Source of the DNA: Halorubrum laminariae
GTDB lineage: Archaea > Halobacteriota > Halobacteria > Halobacteriales > Haloferacaceae
Assembly: GCF_024494655.1 (NCBI RefSeq)
Contig: NZ_JANHDL010000004.1
Location: 238,166 to 302,165, forward strand
DNA: 64,000 bases
Direction of reading: 5' to 3'
Position numbers and translations under genes: made by a program. Under the pieces are notes generated by a model. That model saw only the letters and a program-made list of their open reading frames with translations, was not told the origin of the DNA and did no database searches. This document shows positions 16,415 to 24,973 of this stretch, one piece after another; the stretch's first letter is position 1; each line of letters opens with the position of its first letter.

Positions 16415-18271
16415 CTATACGACTCGCATCTCTTCGTTAGAGACCACATCCCACTCGTCTGGGGTGAGGGTGTGGCCACCGAAGTCGCCTGCCTCGGGGT
16501 AGGCGGTGGTGATGAGCATCTCACTCGCACCCTCTAGGAATTCGGTGAGACCCTTGATGTGCTCGGCGGCGAGCTGCCCGACCCCGTCCACGAGAATAGC
16601 GGGGACGATCTCGTCGACATCAAACGCCTGGTGCGCTGCGAGCGCGGTCACGAAGCCGATAAGTTCGACTTCACCTTCGCTGAGGTTTGCGACCGACGTT
16701 TCGCGCCCGTCTCGCAGGACGACGAGTTCGAAGGCTTTGGTCGACCCGTCATCGGTGACACTCCGGTCAAGACGCAGCATCTCGAATCCGGGGTCGAACT
16801 GCTTGAGCATGTTCTTCATCGCCGTCTCGAAGCGATCGACGACTTCCTCGTGCTTCTGGTTGCGGCGTTCGCGAAGGTTCACGATCTCGTCTTTGATCGT
16901 TTCGAGCTCGTCTTCCAGATTGTCGGTTTTTCCGGCGGTTTCATCAAGCCGTTCGAGCTTTTCTCGGGCATTCTCGAGTTTCGTTTTCAGAGAGCCGATC
17001 TCTGTGCGAACCTCGGTTAGCTCCTCGTTAAGATCGTCTTGGGCCTCCTCGTACTGACTTTCCAGTTCGTCGATGTCTTCTTGGAGGTCCTCGACACGCT
17101 CACGGGCCTGTTTGAGTTCCTGTTCATCCTCTTGGATGTCCAGTTTGAGGTTGCCGATCTCGTCTTCGAGGTTGTCTCGTTTTCGCTTTTTCGACCGAAT
17201 CGTCCGTTTTTTGCTTTCGAACTCGTCGACTTCTTGTTCGAGTTCGGACTTCTCCTCTCGGAGCTCGAGTCGCTTTTCGTTGAGCTGGTCCAGCCGTTCT
17301 TCGATCTCGTCGGCGGTGGTCTTGTCGCCCGACAGCCAGCAGACGATATTGTCTCCTTCGATGCCGTGTTCGACATCGGTCACAAGGTCGACTGCGTCTT
17401 CGTCGAGGACCTGCTTGTTCGCACTGTGGACTCTCCGAAGGAGATCGATCTGAAGATCTAACTCATCGATTCGCTCCTCTTTCTCGTTGATGTCCGTGTT
17501 GATCTTGGGCTCGGATGGGATCTCCAGTTCGTCCAGCTCGTCCTGTTTGTCTTCGAGATTGGACTTCTTGCGTTCGATCCGCGATTCGAGCTTCTGGATT
17601 GTGTTTCTCGTATTGTTCAGACGCGACCGCTTGTCGCTCAGTTTGCTGCTGAGTTCCTTTTGCTCGCTGTCTTCGTCTACCTGGTCTTCTAACTCGTCTT
17701 TGCGCTCTCGGGCTTCCTCAAGCTCTTTCTCAAGTCTCGTGACTTCTTCCTGCGCTTTGGGAAGTTTCTTGTTCGCCCGCTCAGCTTCATCGATCTCGCT
17801 TTCGATGCTGTTCCGTTCGCTCTGGAGCTGGGCGATCTTAGCATCGATCTTGTCGACGTCGAGCGGCTCCATCAAAAGCTCCGTCAGCCGCTCGTCACCA
17901 TCGGGGGTCGGATCTCTCACCGCGGCTCGGACTGGGTTGTTCTCACCGAGGAATGCGAAGTGGTGAGCGCAGGTGACATCTGTCTCTTCAGTCAGGTACG
18001 GGTTCCCAGACCGAACGACGCTCCCACCTTCTCGCTTGAGCTCTACTCGGTAAGTACCGTCGTCGGTTTCCAACTCGGCGAATCCTTCATCTTGGCCTTC
18101 TGTGAGGGGGTGGGAACCATCGACGCCTGAAGTCCCCATTACCGTTTGGATCGCCTTCAGGAGACTCGACTTGCCTTGAAAGTTTGATGCCTGTACGACG
18201 TTTGTGCCTTCCTTGAACGTCGCTGTACCCGATTTGATCCCGGCGATGTTCTTGACTTGAAGCTTCCACAT
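16415..18271 (-). CDS. Archaea-specific SMC-related ATPase
   Basis: A 618-aa protein of the SMC/Rad50-like ABC class. Walker A near residue 33-42 (SNFQGKSSLL), a long charged coiled coil from about 150 to 465 interrupted near 290-310 by a hinge-like segment (GIEGDNIVCWLSGDKT, without a CxxC hook), the ABC signature LSEGEVELIGF near 530 and Walker B IVPAILVDG near 565. Shorter than chromosomal SMC (about 1,190 aa). TATA-like TTTATTAGG 33 nt upstream (18302-18309). It precedes and is co-oriented with the RdfA gene; the two families commonly occur as a pair in haloarchaea. A role in DNA organisation or shape control is inferred. Confidence 0.8.
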   Translation of the reverse strand: MWKLQVKNIAGIKSGTATFKEGTNVVQASNFQGKSSLLKAIQTVMGTSGVDGSHPLTEGQDEGFAELETDDGTYRVELKREGGSVVRSGNPYLTEETDVTCAHHFAFLGENNPVRAAVRDPTPDGDERLTELLMEPLDVDKIDAKIAQLQSERNSIESEIDEAERANKKLPKAQEEVTRLEKELEEARERKDELEDQVDEDSEQKELSSKLSDKRSRLNNTRNTIQKLESRIERKKSNLEDKQDELDELEIPSEPKINTDINEKEERIDELDLQIDLLRRVHSANKQVLDEDAVDLVTDVEHGIEGDNIVCWLSGDKTTADEIEERLDQLNEKRLELREEKSELEQEVDEFESKKRTIRSKKRKRDNLEDEIGNLKLDIQEDEQELKQARERVEDLQEDIDELESQYEEAQDDLNEELTEVRTEIGSLKTKLENAREKLERLDETAGKTDNLEDELETIKDEIVNLRERRNQKHEEVVDRFETAMKNMLKQFDPGFEMLRLDRSVTDDGSTKAFELVVLRDGRETSVANLSEGEVELIGFVTALAAHQAFDVDEIVPAILVDGVGQLAAEHIKGLTEFLEGASEMLITTAYPEAGDFGGHTLTPDEWDVVSNEEMRVV

Positions 18272-18372
18272 GGTAGTTATTGAATAGTGAGGAGTCTCTC
18301 CTAATAAAGCCTACCCAATATACTGCCTAAAAACGCCGTAGAAGGTGGATTGGTTGGCTGCTGGGAAGGTTT

Positions 18373-19068
18373 CTATACGGGCGAGGACTGGAACTCGTCT
18401 TCCATCTCAGCGGTATCTTCTGAGGCATCGTCAGCGAAGTCGCTATCTTCGCCCATGTGTTCCTTACAGATGTAGCCCCGATCGATAGCTCGTTTGAACC
18501 GGACCCGCGTCGTACACTTCGGACAGGACAGCATCAGGGGCACGCTCACTTCTGCCTTCGTCGCGTGGGGGATTTTCCCCTTGTTCTCTAACGACTTCAG
18601 CGCCTTGAGGGAATTGTCGAGTGCGTTGTTGAGTGCGTACTGGATGCTCTCTGCTTCCCAGTTCGAGTCTGTCTTCTCGTCTGAGGACTCCTTTTGCGCT
18701 TCCAGACAGTTGGTGAAGTGCCGGTATAGCGTTGTCTTGGAGATGAAATCACTCGCGAGCTGCTCTCCATCGATTCCATCTTGCTCCAGATCTGCGATTA
18801 TCTCGTCTTTCGCAATCTCGTCATCCCCGGTGAGGGCTTCATAGTCGGATTCCACCTGCGTTTCGATGGTCCTCCGATCGTGCTCGGTGTAGACCTTCTT
18901 GAGAATTCTGAGGTTGAAGTAATCCGTTAGCTCCTGGAGCCCCGTCTTCGGGAATTCGTTATGCCCGTTCCACCGGGCTAGAAGGTAGTCATTCAGATCC
19001 CCAGTTACCACGTCGGTTTTGAGGTCGTATCGGTCGATAGCCTTCCCAACCTTACAGCAACCCACCAT
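18373..19068 (-). CDS. rdfA: RdfA-family protein (rod-determining factor-like)
   Basis: A 231-aa protein matching the haloarchaeal RdfA layout: CCKVGKAIDRYDL at the N-terminus, LNDYLLARWNG, TGLQELTDYFNLRILKKV, a helix with YEALTGDD, LEQDGIDGEQLASDFISKTTLYRHF, a coiled region and a C-terminal CPKC...C zinc-binding end. RdfA was described in Haloferax as a factor required for the rod cell shape. ATG 19068 is preferred to GTG 19080 because a TTTGTATAGG box near 19094-19102 then falls at leaderless spacing. It is upstream of the SMC-related gene in the same orientation. Here it is plasmid-borne, so it may alter host cell form. Confidence 0.8.
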   Translation of the reverse strand: MVGCCKVGKAIDRYDLKTDVVTGDLNDYLLARWNGHNEFPKTGLQELTDYFNLRILKKVYTEHDRRTIETQVESDYEALTGDDEIAKDEIIADLEQDGIDGEQLASDFISKTTLYRHFTNCLEAQKESSDEKTDSNWEAESIQYALNNALDNSLKALKSLENKGKIPHATKAEVSVPLMLSCPKCTTRVRFKRAIDRGYICKEHMGEDSDFADDASEDTAEMEDEFQSSPV

Positions 19069-19238
19069 ATTACCATTCACTACGGTTTACTCCTATACAA
19101 AGCTTGTGTAAAATGGCGTGGCTATTACATATGGGGGTATTTCAACCCGGTGGTGTGAATATCTTGGTGTGGGTCCGGTTCCGGTCTGTCAGTTTTTCGT
19201 GTGTTTGGGGTGGGTGTTGGTTGGTCGGCTTGTGTCAG

Positions 19239-19925
19239 TTATTCCTCATGCGCTGTCGCCATGACATCCGCCGGCCGTGCTTGGATGAACTCGTCTATTT
19301 CGTTGGGGTGGGCGATGTGATCGAAGTTGTCGGTGTCGTTACAGCAGCTACACTGTTGGTCGCGTAGCATGATTATCTGCTGTTTGTAGCCGTTCTCACG
19401 TTCTGGTGTTGGCGGCATTAGATCCGTCCAGTGGACCCTCTTCCCGCAGCTACGACACGAGAACTGTTGTTGGAGCTTCCCGATCTCGATTGCGTGCTTG
19501 ACCTTGTTAATGATCCGGGCCTTTTCGATGTCGTTCTTCGTCGGGGGCGAATCGAAATAGTACGTGAGGTGGTCGTACCCGTGGTTGGCGTCGACTGCCC
19601 AGTCTGTCGCGAACGCTTCGTCGGTGTTGCCGTGGGAGATGAGGCCCTCCTCCAGCTTGTTCTCCGAGTCTCCGTTCAGATCGAGGCTGTACACCGTCGC
19701 GATTTCACCAGTGTCCATCTCGATGTCCTGGATAGGGACGTAGTTGATACCTGCCTGAGTGAGGATGGTTCGGGTGGGATCTGGGTTGAACTCACGCTGG
19801 AAGTAGCCTGATTCTCTCGCAAGCCGCGCAAGGTGCCGCTCCGTTGAGCCGTCGATAAGAACACTGCCCTCCATTACTGCTGACCCCCGATTGCGAATCC
19901 GTTGCCAGACTTCATCATATTCCAC
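19239..19925 (-). CDS. Hypothetical protein with zinc ribbon
   Basis: A 228-aa protein with an N-terminal WQRIRNRG and LIDGSTERHLARLARESGYF (helical), a central alpha/beta region and a late CRSCGK...CSCC cysteine set for a zinc ribbon. The start is GTG 19925; TATA-like GTATAAAC at 19941-19948 is about 20 nt upstream. Diverges from the PAS/GAF regulator at 19993. Function unknown. The 170 nt between it and rdfA show nothing recognisable. Confidence 0.55.
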   Translation of the reverse strand: MEYDEVWQRIRNRGSAVMEGSVLIDGSTERHLARLARESGYFQREFNPDPTRTILTQAGINYVPIQDIEMDTGEIATVYSLDLNGDSENKLEEGLISHGNTDEAFATDWAVDANHGYDHLTYYFDSPPTKNDIEKARIINKVKHAIEIGKLQQQFSCRSCGKRVHWTDLMPPTPERENGYKQQIIMLRDQQCSCCNDTDNFDHIAHPNEIDEFIQARPADVMATAHEE

Positions 19926-19992
19926 CCGTAATCAGGTCGACAGTATAAACCCCATAGTTATTTGAAGAACTACCGCTTAGGGTCTGACTACT

Positions 19993-22911
19993 ATGAAGAA
20001 CTCCGCCTCCACGTCCCGCGATTCTCCGTCGGTACATTCTGACACGGTACATTCTGCCACCATTGATAGTATATCAGAATCGACAGTTGTTCTTGTCGGT
20101 GAATCTGAAGGTGGTGGTTGGTTAGCTTCTGCTGCCGAGAACCAACTGTGGGATCTGGTGCGACACGACAGCTATGACGAGGCTCTTGATGCTGTTCGAG
20201 CTGGAGAGGTTGATTGTATCGTCGATAATTCTTCTGTGCCTGCGAGTAGCAGCGCGGATTTCCTTGCGGACGTCCGATCGATCGACCGACCGGTCCCGTT
20301 CCTTCTCTGGACGGCGGACTCCGATACTGAGTTGTTGCGCGATATTCTTTCTGAACCCCATACGACCTTCGTCCCGAAGGCGACGGAGGGGGCCTCTGAT
20401 GGGGTCCTGCTTAACCAGATCAACGAGGAGTTACGCAAGCACTATCTCCAGTACATCGCCGACGTTCAAGTCGACGCGATCGAAAATGCGAAAGACGGGA
20501 TTGCGATTCTCAACCCGGATGGGGAATACGTTTACGTGAATCAAGCCCACGCTGAGATTTACGGATTTACCGGGCCTAATGACTTCCTTGGAGAAACGTG
20601 GCAGCTCTGCTACCGGCCTCAAGAGGTGAATTGGTTGGAACAAGAGGTCTTCCCACAGGTAGATGATGAGGGTGAGTGGGCGGGCGAGTTGACTGCCCGT
20701 CGCGAAGACGGGACCTTGTTCTCTACGGAGGTCTCTCTCACGGGCCTCGCAGAGGGCTGGCTGATCTGTGTCGTCCGAGACGTCTCCAGCCGGTATGAGT
20801 ATCAGCGTGAGCTGGAGACTGAACGGGAACGGTTCAGTAAACTACTGAATGCCGCTCCGGACCCAATTCTAGTTGTGGATCCAGCCGACCGGACGATCGT
20901 AGAGTCGAACATGGCGGCACGTGATATCTATCAGACGCCGTTCCAACTCGAGGGCACGAGTATCTATGAACTGCCTTTAGAGAAAGATCGCGACCGTGCT
21001 GAGGAGTTATTCTCCCACATCTATGACAGGGGTGAGGGGTCTCACCAGGAATATTTCGATGGCGAGCCGATCATTTTGAAAACGGCTCAGGGCGAGACTG
21101 TACCTGTTAGTATCAACTCGAAACTGGTGAGGATCGATGATAGCGACTTCATACACACGATTATCCGCCCCATCGGCGAACAACTTGAGTATGAAGACAG
21201 TCTGAAAACACTCAACAGCGTCGTAACGGACCTTCTCGAACGCGACGGCGTGTCTGATGTCGCCCAAGTGGTTGTCGAGTCCGCGGTTGAAGAACTGGGT
21301 TACACTTCGTGTGGGTTGTTCGAGTTCGATTCGGATGCTGTCAGGCTCCAATTGTTGGGCTCGTCTGGCCCGATGCCGGAGGGGGTTGTCACTGAGCCCA
21401 CGTTTGGGGCCGACGGGTCGAACGCATGGGAGGCGTACCGCGATGGCCAAATCAAGATCTACAACGGTGTTACGCTGTCTGGTGAGGGGGGCGGTATGGG
21501 TGATCGGGTTGGGAGTGAGATTATCGTCCCGTTAGGTGATGAAGGCGTCTTGCTACTCTCTGATTGTACTGGGTCGGAATTCGATCCGGTCGATATCGAA
21601 ATCGCTGAGCTATTCGCCACAGCGGTTGAATCTGCCCTTTCGCGGGCGGAGAAGGTGAGATCTGTTCGTGAAAAGCACAAGCAACTGCGGAACGAGCGGA
21701 AGCATCTGGATTATGTAAACGACCTGAATGAGCAACTGCGAGCAGTTCACCACGCGCTTGTGAGTGCCGACTCCCGCTCGGAGGTCTACGCTTCAGTTGT
21801 CGATTCCCTAACCGAGATAGATGATTTCCTTGGTGCGTGGATCGGCTACACCGATCGAAAACGCGAAGAGATCGTCCCCATGGAGTCGTCTGGTGTTCCG
21901 GATTGGTATCTGGACGAGATGGACTTCGATCTGTACAGCAACCAACCTCACATCTCCGCGCAGGTTTCGACATCCGGGATGCCTGATGCGATTTCGAATA
22001 TCGCATCGGGGCTGAAAAACGCTCCTGCGTGGCGGAAAGAGTCGGTCGATTACGGAGTCAGATCGGTTGCTGCGGTCCCGATCACGTACGATGGGGTCGG
22101 GTTTGGTGTGCTGGTGGTTGAAAGCCCCCTCTCGTCTCGCTTCGACGCACAGACTGTGGATGTTCTTTCAGAGATTGGTCTATTGACCGGCTTCGCGTTA
22201 AATTCGATCAGCCAGCAGCACAGTCTCATGAACGAAGGAACCACCGAGATGGAATTCGATATGCGGGGAGAAACGGGTGTGCTGTCGTTAATCGCTCAAC
22301 GGCTTGGGGCATCTCTGCTTGTCCACAATGTCGTTCCCACCGCTGAGGGGTCATACCTCATCCACTGCGGTGTCTCGGATTCGGCGATTTCCGTGAGTGA
22401 ATTTGCTGAAGCGGCTTCGTCTCACGAACGGGTGACGGATATCGACGAGATTTACGGTGATCCGATTCTGTTTGAGGTGACTGTGGACGGTGAATCGATC
22501 CCGACGAAAATCGGCGGGCATGGGATGAATGCTCGGGAGTTAATCGCGAAGCCTGATGGGAGCTACCGATTCAAACACACAGTGCCGCCTGAACTGCCGC
22601 AGACCCGATTTGTCGAGGAAGTTAAGGACTTCTTCCCCAACGCAAAGATCGACTGCCACGAGGCAAATTCGTCTACGTACACGGTCCCGTGGAACACCAT
22701 CCTTGGTGACACCCTTACGAAAATCGAACTGGATACACTTCGCACCGCGTACGTGCGTGGGTACTTCCTGACCGGCGGTGACTCTGGGACGGAGATTGCG
22801 GAGTCACTCGGGATTTCCCAGTCGGGATTCTCGAAGCGGGTTCGGCGGAGTCAAGAGAAACTGAACAAGGTCCTGTGGGGGGACTCGCCGCGGATACCGT
22901 ACAAAGAGTAG
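19993..22911 (+). CDS. Receiver-PAS-PAS-GAF-GAF-BAT multidomain transcriptional regulator
   Basis: A 972-aa bacterio-opsin-activator-type regulator. Order: receiver-like fold (about 28-145, VVLVGESEGGG...), PAS 1 (155-270, DGIAILNPDGEYVYVN), PAS 2 (275-395, APDPILVVDPADRTIVESN), GAF 1 (405-560), GAF 2 (585-745), BAT domain (750-905) and an HTH_10-like C-terminal DNA-binding domain (LRTAYVRGYF...SGTEIAESLGISQSGFSKRVRR). There is no histidine-kinase domain, so sensing is coupled directly to DNA binding. The ligand is unknown. Divergent from the zinc-ribbon gene at 19239, convergent with the partition operon. Target genes cannot be deduced. Confidence 0.88.
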   Translation: MKNSASTSRDSPSVHSDTVHSATIDSISESTVVLVGESEGGGWLASAAENQLWDLVRHDSYDEALDAVRAGEVDCIVDNSSVPASSSADFLADVRSIDRPVPFLLWTADSDTELLRDILSEPHTTFVPKATEGASDGVLLNQINEELRKHYLQYIADVQVDAIENAKDGIAILNPDGEYVYVNQAHAEIYGFTGPNDFLGETWQLCYRPQEVNWLEQEVFPQVDDEGEWAGELTARREDGTLFSTEVSLTGLAEGWLICVVRDVSSRYEYQRELETERERFSKLLNAAPDPILVVDPADRTIVESNMAARDIYQTPFQLEGTSIYELPLEKDRDRAEELFSHIYDRGEGSHQEYFDGEPIILKTAQGETVPVSINSKLVRIDDSDFIHTIIRPIGEQLEYEDSLKTLNSVVTDLLERDGVSDVAQVVVESAVEELGYTSCGLFEFDSDAVRLQLLGSSGPMPEGVVTEPTFGADGSNAWEAYRDGQIKIYNGVTLSGEGGGMGDRVGSEIIVPLGDEGVLLLSDCTGSEFDPVDIEIAELFATAVESALSRAEKVRSVREKHKQLRNERKHLDYVNDLNEQLRAVHHALVSADSRSEVYASVVDSLTEIDDFLGAWIGYTDRKREEIVPMESSGVPDWYLDEMDFDLYSNQPHISAQVSTSGMPDAISNIASGLKNAPAWRKESVDYGVRSVAAVPITYDGVGFGVLVVESPLSSRFDAQTVDVLSEIGLLTGFALNSISQQHSLMNEGTTEMEFDMRGETGVLSLIAQRLGASLLVHNVVPTAEGSYLIHCGVSDSAISVSEFAEAASSHERVTDIDEIYGDPILFEVTVDGESIPTKIGGHGMNARELIAKPDGSYRFKHTVPPELPQTRFVEEVKDFFPNAKIDCHEANSSTYTVPWNTILGDTLTKIELDTLRTAYVRGYFLTGGDSGTEIAESLGISQSGFSKRVRRSQEKLNKVLWGDSPRIPYKE

Positions 22912-22917
22912 TGCCGT

Positions 22918-23466
22918 CTAACTGTTGAACTGAAGCCCCCACTCCTCGGCCATTTCGAACAGGTCATCGGCGTTCATCAGGCCGTAGATCATGGCGAATT
23001 CTCTTACGTCTGCTTTGTTGATCTCCGCGTCGTAGCGATTCTCGAACTCTCGCCTCACCGTCTTCACGAGGTCGTCGAGGTCGGGGTTTAGTTCGATCGT
23101 CGTCCGGCTACGTCCGGTCGAGGTCCCGTCTCTCCACATCGCGTACGGGACCTGTGGGTCTTCCTCGTGGTACTCTCGATCCATGAGCAGCTGGGCTATC
23201 TCCTCCGGGGAGTAGCGTCGGAGAATGTCGACATCCCCAAGCTCTGGAACGTTTCTACCGCGGGCCGAGTCCTGTTCCACCTTCGGGGCGGGGTCGGCGG
23301 TGGTTGTTCGCGTCCCTACTTGTTCTGTTCCCGAGGTCGTGCTCTGCTCGTCTCTCGTGTCTTCCACGGGCTCTGTTTCTTCGTCCGGTTCCAACTCGGT
23401 ATCGTCGCCACCCTCCTCCTCGCTGAACGGATCCTGCATCGGCTCGCTTCCGTCCTCGAAGCTCAT
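22918..23466 (-). CDS. ParA partner protein, probable centromere-binding (ParB-like) factor
   Basis: A 182-aa protein. Residues 1-70 are highly acidic and disordered; the C-terminal part (RTTIELNPDLDDLVKTVRREF...DVREFAMIYGLM) looks like a beta strand plus two helices, the ribbon-helix-helix pattern used by plasmid partition and antitoxin proteins. Start ATG 23466 overlaps the parA stop as ATGA, indicating translational coupling. No ParB nuclease or spo0J signature. The DNA-binding role is inferred from position and fold pattern; the candidate sites are the 13-bp repeats upstream of parA. Confidence 0.65.
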   Translation of the reverse strand: MSFEDGSEPMQDPFSEEEGGDDTELEPDEETEPVEDTRDEQSTTSGTEQVGTRTTTADPAPKVEQDSARGRNVPELGDVDILRRYSPEEIAQLLMDREYHEEDPQVPYAMWRDGTSTGRSRTTIELNPDLDDLVKTVRREFENRYDAEINKADVREFAMIYGLMNADDLFEMAEEWGLQFNS

Positions 23467-24425
23467 TGGCTGGCCTCCGTCGTGACAGGCTCCTTGACGG
23501 CTAACTCGGAGCTGTCGATCTCGCCCCAGAAGCCATCGCCAAGGAACAGCTCGTCTTCGTCCCAACCGCCGTTCGGTAGGTCCGCACCGGCCCGGTGTGC
23601 GATGTATGCCGCGAGAGTTCGGAACTTCGGCATGATGTCTGCGTTGTAATCGCGCATCCGCTGGCCTTTGAGATGGTCGAAGACCGTGTTGAACTCGTCC
23701 TCCGCCTTCTCGTACGCGCCCAGATTCTTGAAGTAGACTGGCGAGGGGTACGTCTCCTTTATTTTCTGAGAGTATTCCTGGTGGATGTTTTTGGACTTCT
23801 TCACCATCGTGGGCACGACGCCGACGTTGGTGATCGTGATGTCCATCGCATCGCCGAAGTTCTCGGTGCTGTTTTTCACCCCCTGGATGCTTTCGAACCC
23901 ACCCCGAGTGGGGACGGCCGGGATCAGGATGTTTCGGGTGGCGTAGAGGGCTAGGTAGAGTGCTTCGTCGGCCTTTGCGTTCGGGTCAACGAGAATCACG
24001 TCGTACTCGCTCTGGATGTCGTTCTGCTGGAGGATCTGGAGGAATCGCTTGTAGCGTGGGTACTCCCACCCATCGGGCTTCCCCGACTTGAGGTACTGTG
24101 CGTGGTCGTCGAGGCGGTCGTCGACGGAGTTGAATCGTTTGTGCGACGGAATCACATCGATGTGTTGGGTCCCATCGACACTCCGTATCAGATCCTCGAA
24201 CGGGCCTTTCCCTTGGTCGATCAGATGGAGCGTGACGTCGTCGGCATCTGGGTTGTGCTTGTCTTCGTCGAGGTCCAGGTAGTTCGAGACGCTCCCGTTT
24301 TGCGCGTCGAAGTCGACGATGAGCACGTCCAGCTCCTGTTCTGCGAACGCGCCAGCGAGGTCACGGGTGAGCGTCGACTTAGCCTGGCCACCCGACTGGT
24401 TGTAAACGGTTAATGGCAGGACCAT
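23463..24425 (-). CDS. parA: ParA-family partition ATPase with altered Walker A
   Basis: A 320-aa MinD/ParA-like ATPase. The P-loop reads NQSGGQAKSTLTRDLA where deviant Walker A normally has KGGxGKT/S: the signature first lysine is Ser and the third glycine is Ala, but the phosphate-binding Lys-Ser pair remains. Walker A' DVLIVDFDAQNG and Walker B-like VILVDPNA follow. TTTATTA at 24450-24457 precedes the ATG by about 28 nt. Operon with the downstream partner (4-nt overlap). Presumed to segregate the element to daughter cells by ATP-dependent interaction with a centromere complex. Confidence 0.88.
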   Translation of the reverse strand: MVLPLTVYNQSGGQAKSTLTRDLAGAFAEQELDVLIVDFDAQNGSVSNYLDLDEDKHNPDADDVTLHLIDQGKGPFEDLIRSVDGTQHIDVIPSHKRFNSVDDRLDDHAQYLKSGKPDGWEYPRYKRFLQILQQNDIQSEYDVILVDPNAKADEALYLALYATRNILIPAVPTRGGFESIQGVKNSTENFGDAMDITITNVGVVPTMVKKSKNIHQEYSQKIKETYPSPVYFKNLGAYEKAEDEFNTVFDHLKGQRMRDYNADIMPKFRTLAAYIAHRAGADLPNGGWDEDELFLGDGFWGEIDSSELAVKEPVTTEASQ

Positions 24426-24537
24426 AGTGCGTGTTATCGTTCATGCGGGTAATAAATGTTCGTAAGACATACATCACCTTAGTGACTGTAGCACCTCCTG
24501 TTCAGTGTGTATGATGGTACAGAATCGCAATGGTGGT

Positions 24538-24589
24538 TGTTCGTTATGGGTGTTCATAATGGGTGTTCATACTGTGCGTTCATAATGGA
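24538..24589 (+). repeat. Four 13-bp direct repeats, candidate partition site (parS)
   Basis: Copies TGTTCGTTATGGG (24538), TGTTCATAATGGG (24551), TGTTCATACTGTG (24564) and CGTTCATAATGGA (24577) with no spacers. They sit about 115-165 nt upstream of parA, where plasmid centromeres and partition operators usually lie. Nothing else is recognised in 24426-24880. Confidence 0.5.
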
Positions 24590-24879
24590 TTCTCCAACAT
24601 GACTCTCGTACAGATTGATCTTCCACTATCCTCGGTCTTGGTGGCCTCTGTGTCGTGTTTTGAACCACGAACGTTGGTAGTGTGTCTGTTCTGTGTCAAT
24701 ACTGTCTGGCCGGAAAATGTGGTAGTGGTGTTCATCCGGTATCGCCGATCGCGGACATCAGGATTCCATCGCTGTCACCCTGTTCAACACCTATCAACAA
24801 TCTTTCAGCTCGGTCCTCCTTTTTACACTCGGTGTTCGGGGGTTCCTCTCCTCCACTCCTCACTGTGGGTTCTACGGCG

Positions 24880-24899
24880 GTGACTTGGAACGGACTAAC
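24880..24899 (+). promoter_or_regulatory. GGAAC-CTAAC promoter box of the giant surface gene
   Basis: GGAACGGACTAAC resembles the 16-bp box of the FTSDRR genes. It ends 66 nt before ATG 24966, or 32 nt before a short upstream ATG at 24932, so the transcript would carry a leader, unlike the FTSDRR genes. Confidence 0.4.
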
Positions 24900-24931
24900 C
24901 GTGTTTCACGGGGGGACTGAGGGGAAGAGTA

Positions 24932-24973
24932 ATGGCACCCCTTGGAGTATCCTGCTACAAGCCCTATGAGTAG
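24932..24973 (+). CDS. Possible 13-aa leader peptide overlapping the giant gene start
   Basis: ATG 24932 opens a 13-codon frame (MAPLGVSCYKPYE) whose TAG stop overlaps the ATG of the 1,860-aa gene in another frame. It could couple or attenuate translation, or be chance. Confidence 0.2.
   Translation: MAPLGVSCYKPYE

Noticed and set aside
16506..17057. Serine-rich antisense frame within the SMC-related gene
   Set aside because: Mirror frame of the coiled-coil coding sequence; no start signal or homology.
24563..24883. 106-aa frame upstream of the giant gene
   Set aside because: Overlaps the last of the 13-bp repeats and the promoter box; basic and cysteine-rich composition unlike neighbours; no promoter.
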